Assembly (NCBI GenBank): GCA_951799405.1 | Contig: OX637350.1 | Span: forward strand, 8,169,852 to 8,233,851 | From: Agapetus fuscipes | Taxonomy: Eukaryota > Arthropoda > Insecta > Trichoptera > Glossosomatidae | Reading direction: 5' to 3' | Length of the DNA: 64,000 nucleotides | Shown: piece after piece, positions 21,008 through 32,420 of the stretch | Numbering within the stretch: the first letter of the stretch is position 1 | Layout of the letters: each line of letters starts with the position of its first letter | Notes under the pieces: generated by a model | Seen by the model: only the letters and a program-made list of their open reading frames with translations | The model's database searches: none | What the model was told of the DNA's origin: nothing | Program-made: the position numbers and the translations under genes

Positions 21008-21336
21008 ACGCAACTAAGCTACACAAATAGTGTAACTTCTTGCCGCGTTATCCCCGAAGGGGTCGCAAGTGGCGAGTTCAACCTATTTATTTTTACAGGT
21101 AAGGGGGTCGGCCTTACGCCAACCACTTCAGTTGAAGTGGCGGTTTCCCAGCTCTCGAGAGTGCTGGTACTCATTTCTTGTAAAGGCTGAGTAAACCTTG
21201 CCGGTATTTTATTTTGGGGTTTGAAATAAACACCGAAACGGGAAATCATTTCTGACACCTTCGGTGGGATTCGAACCCGAGCTTTCGGCATGGAATGCAA
21301 GCACTCTACCACCTGAGCTATCGACCGGACATGTGG
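21008..21336 (-). mobile_element. tRNA-headed SINE-3 with target duplication
   Basis: On the minus strand the head reads ggtcgatagctcaggtgg (box A) and ctcgggttcgaatccc (box B), close to a tRNA. The body has palindromic acttcaactgaagtgg and ctctcgagagc; the 3' part reads cgaccccttcggggataacg. It is flanked by 20-bp repeats (20988-21007, 21337-21356; core gagatgtgc) that differ at two positions, a typical old target-site duplication from LINE-driven insertion. Confidence 0.82.
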
Positions 21337-21356
21337 ACTGGAGATGTGCCACGCAA

Positions 21357-21928
21357 CTTTTAATTTGATGGTGATTCGATGCTGATTTTGTATGAAAATG
21401 TTGTACCAGCTATATAAAATTTACAAGTAAATACAGAAGGAAATGATAATGAGTTGCTTCATAAAAAACTAATGTTTTGGCATGGTATTTATGTATGAAT
21501 TTTTCACATTTTGTACATTTATTAAATTTTAAAACGAATGCCATGAATTTGTAAAACAATAATGTATCAAAAAGGGTTTCTGAGAATAAAACATACAACG
21601 CTTAGTAAACCTCTTATCAAGTTTTGTAGAAAATTTATGATTATTTAGAAACTTGATGTCAAAAGCATAAATTTAATTAAAGTTAGCTTGTTTCTAAAAT
21701 AAAGTTTTAATTAGAAACGTTTAAAGAGTTACTTTTCTTCTTACTTTTAAAATTATAAGCTGATTCAGAATTAAATTTTACCTTTATTTAATATTTTCCC
21801 TTAAAAAATACCTTGGTTAATATTTTCTTTACTTAAAAAATTACGTGTATTTAATTCCGTACTTTACTTGAATTTTTATTTTTTTTAATAGTGCAAAAGA
21901 AGGTTTATGTTTTGAGAAAGAACATCGG
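21357..21928. other. Unassigned AT-rich stretch
   Basis: No gene or recognised repeat. Confidence 0.35.
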
Positions 21929-22240
21929 TTCTTGGACCGGTCCGTAGTCCAGTGGCAACACTCCGGACTCGTAAATGGAAGGTTGTGGATTCGGATCCCG
22001 GCGGAGCACAAAAAATATACCATTTATATTTCGAATTTGCTCTTCGCTGAGTTGAAAAATTCATAAACCTTTACCAAAGACCGGTCACTGGAAGGTCCAT
22101 CCAACCTTACAACAACTGGGTCTTGCTTGAGAATTGGCGCTTTCTACAGCGACGGCCAAGCTCGCAGGGGGCTCTTGAGGTGTGATACACACAAAAACAG
22201 CGCTCACCAAATAAATCATCCTAATATTATTTATTTTATC
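21929..22240 (+). mobile_element. SINE-1 copy with LINE-A type tail
   Basis: It lacks the 5S head except for the junction bases tcttggaccgg. The tRNA-like head (cgtagtccagtggcaacac, box B ggattcggatccc) and body are present. Instead of the catagacccctagag tail it ends gggggctcttgaggtgtgat, acaaaaacagcgctcacc and aaataaatcatcctaat, which resembles the LINE-A 3' UTR. This copy ties SINE-1 to a LINE tail. Confidence 0.82.
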
Positions 22241-22244
22241 AATG

Positions 22245-23264
22245 AAAACTGCCTAATGGAGGACAAAAATTACAGTTTTATATCATGTTTACAAAGTGGG
22301 TTCTCTAAAAGAGATCAAGAAGAAAAAAATCTATCTAAATGATTCCGTCTTTGATCTCTTCATCAAATTATCTGTCATCTGGAAGAGTTTTTCATACTTG
22401 CCTCTGGCCGGTAAATTTTAGCAAAAACTCGATGAAATAAAAATCTTTGAATAAATAAATAATTGCTTTTTAGAGCGGAACGAGCGGACCGAATCGATTG
22501 CGCAACAATAAATATAAAAAAAACATTTTACTTTAGAGCCCGTCATTTTAATATGCAGCACTAACCTCGATTATAATAAGAAAGAAAAAACAGCTGAATC
22601 GACTCAATAATAATTGATTTATATTTTACGTATTGTTGGAAGTTTTTTTCGTGGGTAATATTTTTTACTCTTTTCTACGTCCGCCAGGCTTCTTGGCAAA
22701 GAAAAGTTTTTTTTTACGCTAAGCTTCTCTTGACGTGACCGATTCTATTATCTTTTTTTTAAAGTAAAGTCGATCACGGGAAAACCAGCCATAATACTTT
22801 TTGATGATAATCTGATGGATTCAATTACTCTCATTGAATCTTGATGATGATTTTATCATGTAACTGAAATCGAGTGTAGGAAGAATTGACTTATTTACTT
22901 AAACTAATGAGACATGTATTCTAAGCTTTATTATCAACTTTTCAACACTTCATTTAGAGACTATTAGTTACATGAATATAATTATGCTTAGTACAATATT
23001 CTTTGAATTACGTTTTCTTTTAGGTGCACACTACAAATCTTTAAAAAAACAGTTTGCGATGATTTTTAGTGAACTATCGCATCGTGTTATTGCTTTTCTA
23101 GAATTTTTAAGAACATGTGCCAAATTAGCAAAACCCTGAACGCCAAGCTTTTTCTTCATAAAAAATGATTTACCAGATAAAGTCTTTCCTTCCGGAGTAA
23201 AAAGTCAGTTCAACTTCTTCATTGCGTCCATCCCATCTAATTTATTTAGCTGATGTAATAGTAA
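22245..23264. other. Unassigned AT-rich stretch
   Basis: No gene or recognised repeat. I saw no splice-bounded frame. Confidence 0.35.
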
Positions 23265-23269
23265 GCTGG

Positions 23270-23463
23270 TATGAGAGTAAGCTGATGTTTACTACTAGAT
23301 CTATACCAAATTATAGTGGCTGATTTTTACTATCAGACTTTTACCGTGTTTTATTTAGTAAGCTGATGTTTAATATCAGATCTTTACCAAGTTTTAGTAG
23401 GGTGATGTTAACTATCAGATCTATACCGAGTTTTACTAAGCTGAAGAAGTTTTACTAAGCGGA
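23270..23463. repeat. 39-bp minisatellite, left part
   Basis: Units resembling tgatgtttactatcagatct followed by ataccgagttttactaagc begin at 23283, 23321, 23364, 23403 and 23442. The spacing is 38-43 bp. The array resumes at 24167 after a LINE insertion. Confidence 0.8.
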
Positions 23464-24166
23464 AAAAACGGAGTGACAGGGTGAGGAATGATTTTGTAAG
23501 AGAAGAATGTGGTGCAAGAGAAAGTGTGAAAGTGAAGATTAAAAGAAGTTTGTTAAGATGGTTTGGGCATATGGAGAGAATGAATGAGGAAAGACTGACG
23601 AAGAAAGTATATGTTGGTAGAATAGATGGATGTCGTGGTAGAGGAAGACCGAGAAAGGTATGGATGGACCAAATATCCGAAATTGCGAATGAATGGAATA
23701 TCCAGAGTCATAATAAAAGAAGAGCTTGTATGAAGAAGGTTATGACTCTGGAGGAAATGAAAGAAGTATGTAAGGATAGAAAGAAATGGCGGTTGATCTG
23801 TGATGTTGGCGGCTGAGGTTTGTTAAAGTAAAATTGGTTTTATGATTTGGTTTTTTATGTCCATGTATATATTGTGATTTATTGTTTTTAAAAAATGTAA
23901 TTTGTCATGTATGTTCCTTGACTTATAGGTTGTTATGCGGCTGATCACCCATAATGTAAAAATTGGTTCACTTTGCCAATTTCACCTCTGTTTCAGGGAA
24001 GGACGGCAAGAGTTGCAAGGCTTATGTTCATTTGAGATTGGGTTTTTATATTGTAGGTCCACATGCGGCATGTGTTAGCGCGAAATTATACATATCTGCT
24101 TGTGGGAATGCATTTAATATAAAACTTAAATGATATATATCTTTGCAGCTTAGATTAGATTAGATG
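23464..24166 (+). mobile_element. LINE-D 3' portion inserted in minisatellite
   Basis: The insertion holds the ORF C-terminus (23481-23816), a short spacer (23817-23925), and the whole D-tail sequence (23926-24140), then tandem ttagattagattagat. It interrupts the 39-bp array. This copy shows that D-tail repeats are the 3' end of LINE-D. Confidence 0.82.
23481..23816 (+). pseudogene. LINE-D ORF C-terminus
   Basis: The 111-codon open frame includes RSLLRWFGHMERMNEERLTK, then GRGRPRKVWMDQ, a basic/coiled stretch (KRRACMKKVMTLEEMKE), and the end CKDRKKWRLICDVGG with TGA at 23814-23816. RWFGH-ER and GRPRK-W-DQ motifs sit at the end of RTE-like and related LINE reverse transcriptases. There is no in-frame stop, but the first codon is not ATG and the catalytic core is absent. 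It is a 5'-truncated remnant, not a host gene. Confidence 0.8.
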
Positions 24167-24300
24167 ATTACTATCAGAGTTGTACCGAGTTTAAGTAAGC
24201 TGATGTGTACTGTCAAGCCTATATAGGATTTTACTGAGCTGATGTTTACCCTCAGATCTATACCGAGTTTTAGCAAGCTGATGTTTGCTGTCAGATACGA
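24167..24300. repeat. 39-bp minisatellite, right part
   Basis: Units begin at 24201, 24240 and 24279, exactly 39 bp apart, with the same gctgatgttta and cagatctataccgagtttta blocks as 23270-23463. The first unit starts mid-repeat, right after the LINE-D tail. Confidence 0.82.
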
Positions 24301-24461
24301 CGGTTCATACCTGCGGTATTCAAAGTGTCGCTGAAATCTGTACAAGTGTCCGCTGCACCGCGACGCCATTAATAATTCATGCAACAATACAAACAAGTCT
24401 AGGAAGCGTTGTTCCAGGGACCGCCCCTGAATAATTCATAACCTGGGGGTACCGAGTGCGG

Positions 24462-24516
24462 CAGGTGGGCGGGAAGGCTGTGACAGGTGGGCGGCTGGCC
24501 TAGGACAGGTGGGCGG
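24462..24516. promoter_or_regulatory. Three caggtgggcgg motifs, 22 bp apart
   Basis: The 11-mer caggtgggcgg starts at 24462, 24484 and 24506. Each contains an E-box (CAGGTG, complement CACCTG, the Snail/E-protein type) overlapping a GC box-like gtgggcgg. The 22-bp period is close to two helical turns, so bound proteins would face one side. It may be a small tandem repeat with no role; regulatory function is inference. Confidence 0.4.
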
Positions 24517-25730
24517 TAGAAAAATTTAGTGGGCGCTAAGATTTTTCATGAAGTCACTTGATTTCCAACTGAATAAGCTAGCGTAGTTTTTTTGTGCTAA
24601 TGTATTTTTCTTGGTCGTTGTTTATATTAAATTAAATGCAAAGATGACTAATATATTAAATTTTCTTTGTTACAGGTAAGATTCGATTCGAAGGTTTCTC
24701 GTGTATACAATGAAATAAATTTCGACACCTTCATTGTACGTGAGTGGATTTATTTTTCTTTCATTTTCTCATTAAATATCAGTGAAGGATCTTGATATCC
24801 ATTTGACTTTTTCTTTTCTTGTCAACCTATAAAAAACGCCTTCATTTTGTTCTATTTGAAGATGTGCACACAATACTTTTGCATGGTATTCGCGTGAAGC
24901 AGTGAAATATACGCAACGAGAGGTGTTGATAAGTGTGTCAGCATTTAAGTAAGCAATAGACATTCTAAGCATGATTGGCTCTAAGAAAATCTAACGTTAT
25001 TTATCCATCTGCATAATGTGTTTGAATTGCAGCATTTCTAACTGATGTCTATTTCAGAAATCGTCTTCCAACTTAAGAAATAGAATTAGTTAAACTTCCA
25101 TGTTGTATTTTATTGTTGTTATACCTGAGCAATGAACTTTCAAATAATCCTTATTTTGTCATCAAATGCCTGCCAAATATCCAATTTTATTTTTTTAAAT
25201 CATCTTTTTATATCGTGGCATGTTTTACAATTAGATTGTATATTCCAAATTTATCGTTGTGTGCAGTTGTCAAAATGTACAAAAAAAATAGCACAGTTAA
25301 AATAAAGTTGAATGGAAATTGGGGGATATGTCATCTGTGCCCACAATGCCTTTTGATAAGGATGTATCATATTACCTTTTTGTTAAATTTCAAAAAAAAA
25401 ATTTCAATCACGTGTGGTGGGGCCGACAATGCGCGCTGGATTACCCATCAGCTGCACACGAAGCCAGCGATCCAATTTCGACGTCGCAACTCAAAATATT
25501 GTCATTCAAATTGGCTTACACTCCGTGCCATCGGATCCCGTCAATCGTAAATCTCAAATTTGAATAGAGTAATCAAAACGTACACGTGATTTCTGAGATA
25601 AAATCCTACCAAAAAACGGAAATGGAAATCCCGGTTCTGATGGAGAGGATTATGGGAGAATGGAAATTTCGATGAGAACTCTGCATAAAAGCTGATTTTT
25701 GAGCTGTAGAACTTATGGAAATTTACGGGC
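24517..25730. other. Unassigned AT-rich stretch
   Basis: I see no gene. Frames near 25113-25567 overlap in two phases and carry no family motif. Confidence 0.35.
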
Positions 25731-26133
25731 TCCACGATAAATTGGTCACAGCCAATCCGTCCACAGGCAGTTAGGCCATAGACAAATCGTTCACAGAAAA
25801 CACCGCCACAGATAACTCGTCCACAGACACATCGGTCATAGACAATTCAGTCACACGACAGTTTGTCCCCATGACTTGTTGGTCAACGACATTTCAGTCA
25901 ATATTCTGTCCACAGACAGCTCCATCACAGAAAACTGTCATTAATTAAAACTACAGTAATTACAAAGGTTTTTTGGAGAGCGTGTTTCGTGTAATGGACT
26001 GTCTGTGGACCTACAAATATGTATGTGACTGAAATGTCGTTGACCAAAAAGTCGTGTGGACCACTGTCGTGTGACCGATTTGTCTATGAACGAGCTGTAT
26101 GTGGACAAGATCTTTAACCGATTTGTCGTAACA
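25731..26133. mobile_element. Foldback element FB-2
   Basis: The left arm (about 25731-25935) repeats ~16-bp units such as gtccacagacacatcg and gtcatagacaattcag. The right arm (about 25985-26133) repeats their reverse complement (cgatttgtctatgaacg, gtcgttgacc). The arms align in order, e.g. ggtcaacgacatttcagtca on the left against tgactgaaatgtcgttgacc on the right. A ~50-bp AT-rich loop separates them. The design is like FB-1, but the unit sequence differs. No coding sequence. Confidence 0.72.
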
Positions 26134-26636
26134 CAGAATTCACCAGAAATGGGGATTTTCTCAGACTTTAATGGATGTTTTGTATTCACTCAATTATTTT
26201 TCTTTTGTTGCGTTGAAATTGACATTTCACAGTGTATTTGATTTTGTCTATAAATTATGTGAAATTTTTACATCAATTATTAAAAATCTAGCTGTTTCCG
26301 AAAATCCTGTAAATCCGTAAATGCCTTTGTGGATAGAGCTGTGCATCTTTCTTGCACGCTATTTGTACCACTCCTGCTATTGCAAGGCTTGGCCTTGGCC
26401 TTCTGCCAATTTATTTTCAGGTGAGTGGCTCAGTATCACGCTAACCTGTATTCAGTGGAAATTTCATTACATAAAAATTGGGAGTGACTCCAGCAATTAA
26501 TTACCACTGACCCCGTTGTACGTTGTAGAAGTCATTACAGAAATTAAATTATTTTTATTTGACTTTATACTTGTCTTTATTTTGGTAAACTAGAATTTTA
26601 ATTAGTGTACGATACTATTTTTTCAATTTGCTATTA
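26134..26636. other. Unassigned AT-rich stretch
   Basis: Nothing recognised, apart from a possible decayed SINE-like block (caggtgagtggctcag, near 26419) too weak to assign. Confidence 0.3.
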
Positions 26637-26882
26637 TATACTTACTTACTTACTTTCTTCGGCTCATAAGCCTTGAAGGCTCAGGGCCTCCCGCACCACA
26701 ATCCTCCAGGACTCTCTGTCTTGTGCTGCTTCCCTCTATGGTTCCCTCACTCCCAGAACTTCGGCGTCGGCTTCAACGTTGTCTGCCCACCGCATTCTGG
26801 GACGTCCGAGCGGTCTAACACCTGAGGGGGCACCATCCAAGACTGTTCTGATGATCCTGGAGTCCTCTGCACGTGCTACATG
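26637..26882 (-). pseudogene. LINE-E ORF C-terminus and tail
   Basis: The minus frame 26664-26882 reads HVARAEDSRIIRTVLDG, GVRPLGRPRMRWADNVEADA, EVLGVREP, a TAG stop, then REAAQDRESWRIVVREALS and a terminal TGA at 26664-26666. GRPRMRW-DNV and AAQDRE-WR are hallmarks of the C-terminal region of a further LINE group. A (ttac)n run at 26639-26655 is the tandem 3' tail. One in-frame stop and the missing core make it dead. Confidence 0.75.
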
Positions 26883-26889
26883 TCTTGCT

Positions 26890-28239
26890 TTTATATAGTT
26901 TATTTTATTAACAAATCAAATCATTACCAGTCAGGTTTGAAATCGTGAGTTATACATATTTTTTTGTATTCAATTATTAACGGATAATAAATATCCCATT
27001 CCTTCATAACAGATTTTTACCTCTCAGTCAGTTTCTAGTGAAAAATATTTTTGAATTCCTACATGGAATTTTGATTTGGGCATACAGATCTGGAATAGAG
27101 GAGGCAAGCAGTGGTGTTTCTGCCGTATCTGCGCAGAGACATTGCCCGCCCCAGCGGGGACGCGACAGCTGACTGACAGTAGATTCCTCGTGTCGCGTGT
27201 CGCCTCGCGCTCTGACACTCGCATGTCGCCCTCACCAGGAATGAAAATTCTAGACGTGTCTTCCGAGCTAGTGAATCAAATAATACAGCTTACATAATAA
27301 AACGAGTATGTACATTGTACATAAGAATCTGAAATAAAATAAACCGTCTTCTAATCTTTGTTTTTTTTAAGTATTGAACTATTCACTTACAAATAGCTTA
27401 CTTCAGTACTTTTTAGTGCTTTCGCTTTTCTTTAGGTACTTATTATATTTACATTCAAACGTATTTGGATTCAAAATAAACATCTTTATATGCATGAAAA
27501 TCTATATTCATAGATATTTACGTAAGATTTTGTATTGCACGCTATATGATGTCTATTTTTCAATAATCTATGTAGTTACAAATGTACATGCAGAAAGTCA
27601 ATTCCACACGTCATCGAATGCAATATCAGCCAATATGTTGTAAAAGAACTCCATACGAGAGCTTGTCTATTTCAAGTTGTTTTCTCGCTATTTCACGTTC
27701 ACAAAGACGTGCATCTTTCTACGTGTTGTGTTTATTAGTACGCGCGGCGAAAATTGTTTGCACGATTTGCACATCCCTCAATACACTGCAGTCGCTGCGC
27801 TATGACGGGCAAATATTTGCAGTACCTGAGCCACCCGCGTACATGCACACCCTCCTCTTATTCTTGTAGCTAGCTAGAGATGCCTGCCCCCCGGCAACTG
27901 CCGCGGGCCGTCACTGACAGATACCCAATACGCCCGTCACAGGAACAAAACGTTGCGAATCAATTTTTTTTGCGCACGTTGTGTGTTGCCGGAATTCAGT
28001 TTTCATGATTTATGAGGGATGTGGGAAATATGTTATGCATTCACGTTTACCCTCAATACAAGACGTGGAGCAAGAATTCGTAACTGCTACATCTGGAGAA
28101 ACATTTATTACAGTTCCACACAAGGCGGCGATAACTTATCGTTACAATCAAACATTTTTTATTTGTTTCAGAACGCAGTATCATGTATCGAAGATTTCAA
28201 TCTCACTGTTGATATATATGTATATCAGACTTATTTATT
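26890..28239. other. Unassigned; GC-rich patch at 27110-27245
   Basis: A CpG-rich patch (cgcgtgtcgcctcgcgctct, near 27198) is open on both strands and shows no splice-bounded frame. A second patch at 27875-27950 (gcaactgccgcgggccg) is similar. Neither matches a family that I know. Confidence 0.3.
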
Positions 28240-28790
28240 TTTAATTACACATGATAAGAGAGCGCCATTTTTGTGTGTGTCACACCTCAAGGGCCCTCTC
28301 CGATCACGGATAAGACTTTTTGAAAAGGTGCGTCTTGAGAGCTCCGCGAAATATACCCATAGATTTGAAGTTCTTCACTCCGGGTGGCAGTCTGTTCCTT
28401 TCCACCGGACCCGCAACACAGAAAGCACGGTCTCCAAAATTTGTACGGATCTGACGGTGCGGCTGAACCAAATTGATTGCACCATCGCCCGCAGATCTGA
28501 GTGTCTGCCTCCTCACACCCATCTCAACAGGCGAAATCATGTCAGTCAGATAAGGTGGAGCTAAGCCATTGATTGCTTTATATACCATCAGACAAACACG
28601 GTAGACCACCCTCTCCGGGAAACGAATCCAGTGTAGTTTTTTTTAACATCGGAGTGATGTGAGCGAATTTGGATATCCCGAATATGAGCCTTGCTGCTGA
28701 ATTTAACACAGATTGAAAGCGGTTGAAATGCTTCTTTGGCTGACCACTATACCAAATAGATTTCCTTTCTTTGGTCTGTATTATTTTTTT
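28240..28790 (-). pseudogene. LINE-A C-terminal domain with frameshift
   Basis: The minus strand reads FNRFQSVLNSAARLIFG, then a frame change at the T-run near 28630-28640, then RVCLMVYKAINGLAPPY, FGDRAFCVAGP and KTHLFKKSYP, with the stop at 28304-28306. The LNSAARLI block is typical of CR1/L2-like LINEs just upstream of the terminal domain. The 3' UTR (gggcccttgaggtgtgacac) ends near 28245. This is the longest LINE-A copy here. Confidence 0.82.
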
Positions 28791-30136
28791 GCACAAACCG
28801 TAATTATTAGTTATGTTTATTTTCTTGTACATAAGCTGCAAGCAATATTGCGATTATTTTGAACACAGCCAATAAACACATTTGACTTTTTTCAGCAGTT
28901 TATTTCGATTCGTACACAACAGGCAATTAATTGAATACGCATTACACGAGCACAATCAGCCAAATTACCAATTTGTAACGAATGCGACATTACCTATGAC
29001 CGGCACATATTCACAACAGCAGGCAATTTAATTTATCATTTCGCTTAATGAAGTCAACATCACAATTTATAAAATTTAAATTTACCGTGTAAAATTAATT
29101 ACACATGCGAGTAACGAAAACGTTCATTTAATCTGGTTTTCAAAAATATTTACCAGGCACTATTTTAATTTTGAATTGTCCAGACTTTTTCTGATCACAG
29201 ATTAGTCAAACATCAAAAGCAGTGCATCTACGCAATTTGTATTGCCTTATAATTTGATTGTACAGAATTGATCAATGTTTTAAAGCAGTGTTTAGCCAAT
29301 GGAGCAGATAAAAAGTTTACTTTTTTTTCCACCACGAACACTGAAATCTAATCTCCACATCAATATTTATTGCGTGCTTCCTATTTTACGTAACTAGTAA
29401 TTTTCCGGTGATATTTTAAGTTAATGGTTTTTTGATGAAACATTGCCTAGTAAAAAAAATACTATCATTATAAATACATTTTTCGTAATGGCGTGACTAA
29501 ATGAGCATGATTAACAGGTGATACAGATTCACTTAAAAAGCATTTTCTGTTGTAAGAATCTAACATGGGTTTCAAGTTATTCACGAACCTGCATAATTGA
29601 TACAAATAGTAACGATTTTTCGGTCGACATTCGATAGCAATGCCTTGTACGCATGATCGGTATTATATTTTGTTTGGAGACAATGCCCCACCGTGACGCT
29701 TCGACTGGTGATTTCGCTTACTCGGCCGACTTCTCGGACACATTGACTCGTGAATATTTTCACGGCTAATGCCAGAATTTGCCTGCGTCATGTTTGATCT
29801 ATGCCACGGTGGACGACCGATTGGTTCCTGTCGTTTGAGAACGTGAGAGAAATATTTAGAGAGAAACCAGTGAGGAAGTTGTAGAAAATTGTTCATAGCT
29901 AATGAAGCCATCAACGAAATGTTTCCGGGTTGTGTTATTAAGAGAATTAAAAAAGTAAAATTTCCTGATTAATGTTATGCTCTTTCTTTTTTTTTAGTTA
30001 AAAACTGATTGATCAGAAGCATTCGTCCTTTCCAAAATGATGCAATCTTTCAAGGTTGATTCAAAAAGTTTTCTTTGAAAGGTTATAGAAATCTTAATTT
30101 CTGAATGTTCTATGCCTCATTAGCGCAGTGAATTCA
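28791..30136. other. Unassigned stretch
   Basis: No gene or repeat identified. 29660-29860 is more GC-rich than its flanks; its frames carry no motif that I recognise. Confidence 0.3.
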
Positions 30137-30367
30137 TAAGGGCCTGTTGCACCAACCTCCAATCAATATATGATTGACACATCAAATTTGATTGCTTAGT
30201 TCTGGTAAGGACCTAACTTAATTTTTTCTCGGAAGTGTGTAATAATATGATGGAATTTGAACAGGAAAGATGACGTACATATATGCAACCAAATTTTTGG
30301 ATTGATGGAAGAAATCACACTTAATTTTTATTTTTGTCTGATTGGAGGTTGGTGCAACAGGCCCTTA
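30137..30367. mobile_element. MITE-3 with perfect 29-bp TIRs
   Basis: The ends 30137-30165 and 30339-30367 are exact reverse complements, starting taagggcctgttgcaccaac. The 173-bp interior is AT-rich and non-coding. Reading TA as the duplicated target, the element proper starts AGGGCCTG; a TAA/TTA (PIF/Harbinger) reading is also possible. Perfect ends suggest fairly recent insertion. Confidence 0.85.
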
Positions 30368-31429
30368 GACTTCGGATTGCTTATTTTGAGATATTCCATA
30401 GAACATGTTATATGACTTTACTCGTATGGATCTACCTGCTCGTAGTGAATGCGTCATCAATATTATTTCTGATTTCAATGTATCACATGGTCTGTTGGCT
30501 TACTGCATCCCTGTGCACAGATTTCTACCCTCTGGCGTGCTGGCTCCGCTCATGCATCCTCAGTCTTCCTGGCCAGCGATTAGTTCCCCCACCAGCTGGT
30601 GCAGGCATTTGCATAACAAGCCAGAAGTAGCACCAGCTCACGGCGGATTATTCTAATGTTCTCACGGCCCGATGTGCGAACTCCTCACGGTCAATTTATT
30701 ACCCCGCCCGCTAAAAGATGTATTATCCAATCTCACCGTATTCCTGACTCGAATGTGTTGCTAAAACAAAACCTTTCTGATTTCTCCGGGATAATGGAAC
30801 GAGAAAAGCGGCCAACCGTATTTTTAAGAAATCGAACAGGAGAAAAGTAACTCGAGAGCGGTAACCTTCCACAGGATATTTGTTTCTACTCTTACGTACA
30901 AAGTATATTATGTGGAAACATGATTTAAGAGAATTTCCTGCCGTGGAAAGCGAAAAAGTCTCATAACTTTCAATTTTGGTCCACAATCCAGACAAAGTAA
31001 TATTTCAAGTTTACGATAAGGCATTATCAAAACTATTTTTGAAACTATTGCTTAAATTATCTCTTTTTGCTCTGAATATTTGCGCTGGTGGAGAGATTCT
31101 TTTCCGGGAAATCACATAAATTTATTTGTAGCAATGGATTCATAAAGGAAGCGAAGCCATAATCACCGTTCGCAAACAATAGAACCCACGTGAAATTTCT
31201 CATTTTTATTCTGCGCTTCCTTCCCGCTGCCTAGCGTACATTATCTAACTATGCACGCACGATAACACTCGTGGAAAAAAGCAATTCAATTTTGTAAAGG
31301 ATTTTGAATGTTACGTTTGTTAAATGCGATATAACATTTGAGTATTCGTACTAAAGTATTCAAATTTTTAATCTCTAATATCAGTTACTCATTAGCATGC
31401 AAATATATTTTTATCATTTAAGATTTATA
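30368..31429. other. Unassigned; GC-richer island 30520-30720
   Basis: This island includes ccaccagctggtgcagg and an octamer-like atttgcataac (near 30607). It looks unlike the repeats and could be a regulatory element; that is only a suggestion. Confidence 0.3.
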
Positions 31430-31618
31430 TTTCATGCACGTCCAAAAGCACACACGTTCTTACTTAAATATGCAGAAAATTTAATAAAAACTTAAATTAA
31501 CATAAACCTTCAACTCTTGCAGCTTTTCCGGTAATGCGGTAAACGGTATTGATATGCCAAAAGTGATGCAATTTTTGGTCATGCCAGTTAGTCTCATACC
31601 AACCTATAATTCAAAGAA
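31430..31618 (-). repeat. D-tail repeat, diverged
   Basis: Recognisable blocks in plus-strand reading are aacataaaccttcaactcttg, a changed middle, and tctcataccaacctataattc at the 5' boundary. The tandem tail is lost. Confidence 0.6.
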
Positions 31619-31619
31619 A

Positions 31620-32300
31620 ATGTAATTTCATTTTCAATAAAGTTTTTAAATTACAAAAAAATAACTTTCCAATACGAACGAAATACGGTTCGAGGCTATT
31701 TCCACTGAAGCACATTTTTGTTTTCGGGCAATTTCCATTATGTAATTGGGATTCGTCAACACGGCCTCAGTATGAATAATTTATCCATTAATTCCATCGG
31801 GATACATTACAATATGCTCCCACCTTAATCCAACCAAACACACAATAAGCCCAATGAAACTTGTCCCCATAGTACCTACCTATATCTAATTCCGGAGCCC
31901 CATTTTGGGGAAAGAAAAACAATAGAGTATAATTTTCCAAAAGGTTTCACATCGTGTGTGCTTAGTACGTGGCTCCACATACACTTTAAGGTCCATGAAT
32001 ATGAGGATTTACGGCACCCACATTTTCCACTGGAGAGCCGATTTAAAGAGATTTACAACCTAATATTTCAATACAGTTCAACTTTGTATGCAACCTCTGG
32101 AGAGCTAATAAATTCAAAGTGTTTTTGATATTTTCTCCTTTTCGTTTTTATTCCTCATCGGTCATAAAACCCGGAATCCATCTTTACAGTTTTTTCACGA
32201 TTCTAAAATAAAGATAACTTTTATTTCAATGTGAAATTTCGATACTTTTTCCTACTACCGAATATCATCGTTGCTTACTGTGTCTCAAAGTGACCGCTTT
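31620..32300. other. Unassigned AT-rich stretch
   Basis: No gene or repeat seen. Confidence 0.35.
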
Positions 32301-32420
32301 GTACCTCAAGTATAAAACATTACGTAAATACTCAACCATCACGTAAACAGAAGTAATCTGTTAAAACTTAAACACTCATGAGAGGCAATGATTAATCTTT
32401 CATACATTATAGTTTTTTTT
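32301..32420. mobile_element. Palindromic MITE M1, left half
   Basis: It begins gtacctcaagtataaaacat and keeps the centre (actcatgagaggc) but the right arm stops at atacattatag followed by a T-run. Confidence 0.65.

Noticed and set aside
21263..21330. Genuine tRNA gene on the minus strand
   Set aside because: Boxes A and B are clear, but the sequence continues into a SINE body and is flanked by a 20-bp target duplication.
25113..25550. 145-residue plus-strand frame as a gene
   Set aside because: AT-rich composition, low-complexity residues and no recognisable motif. A second frame overlaps it, as expected by chance.
28019..28564. 181-residue plus-strand frame as a gene
   Set aside because: Its 3' half is the antisense of the LINE-A protein at 28304-28609.
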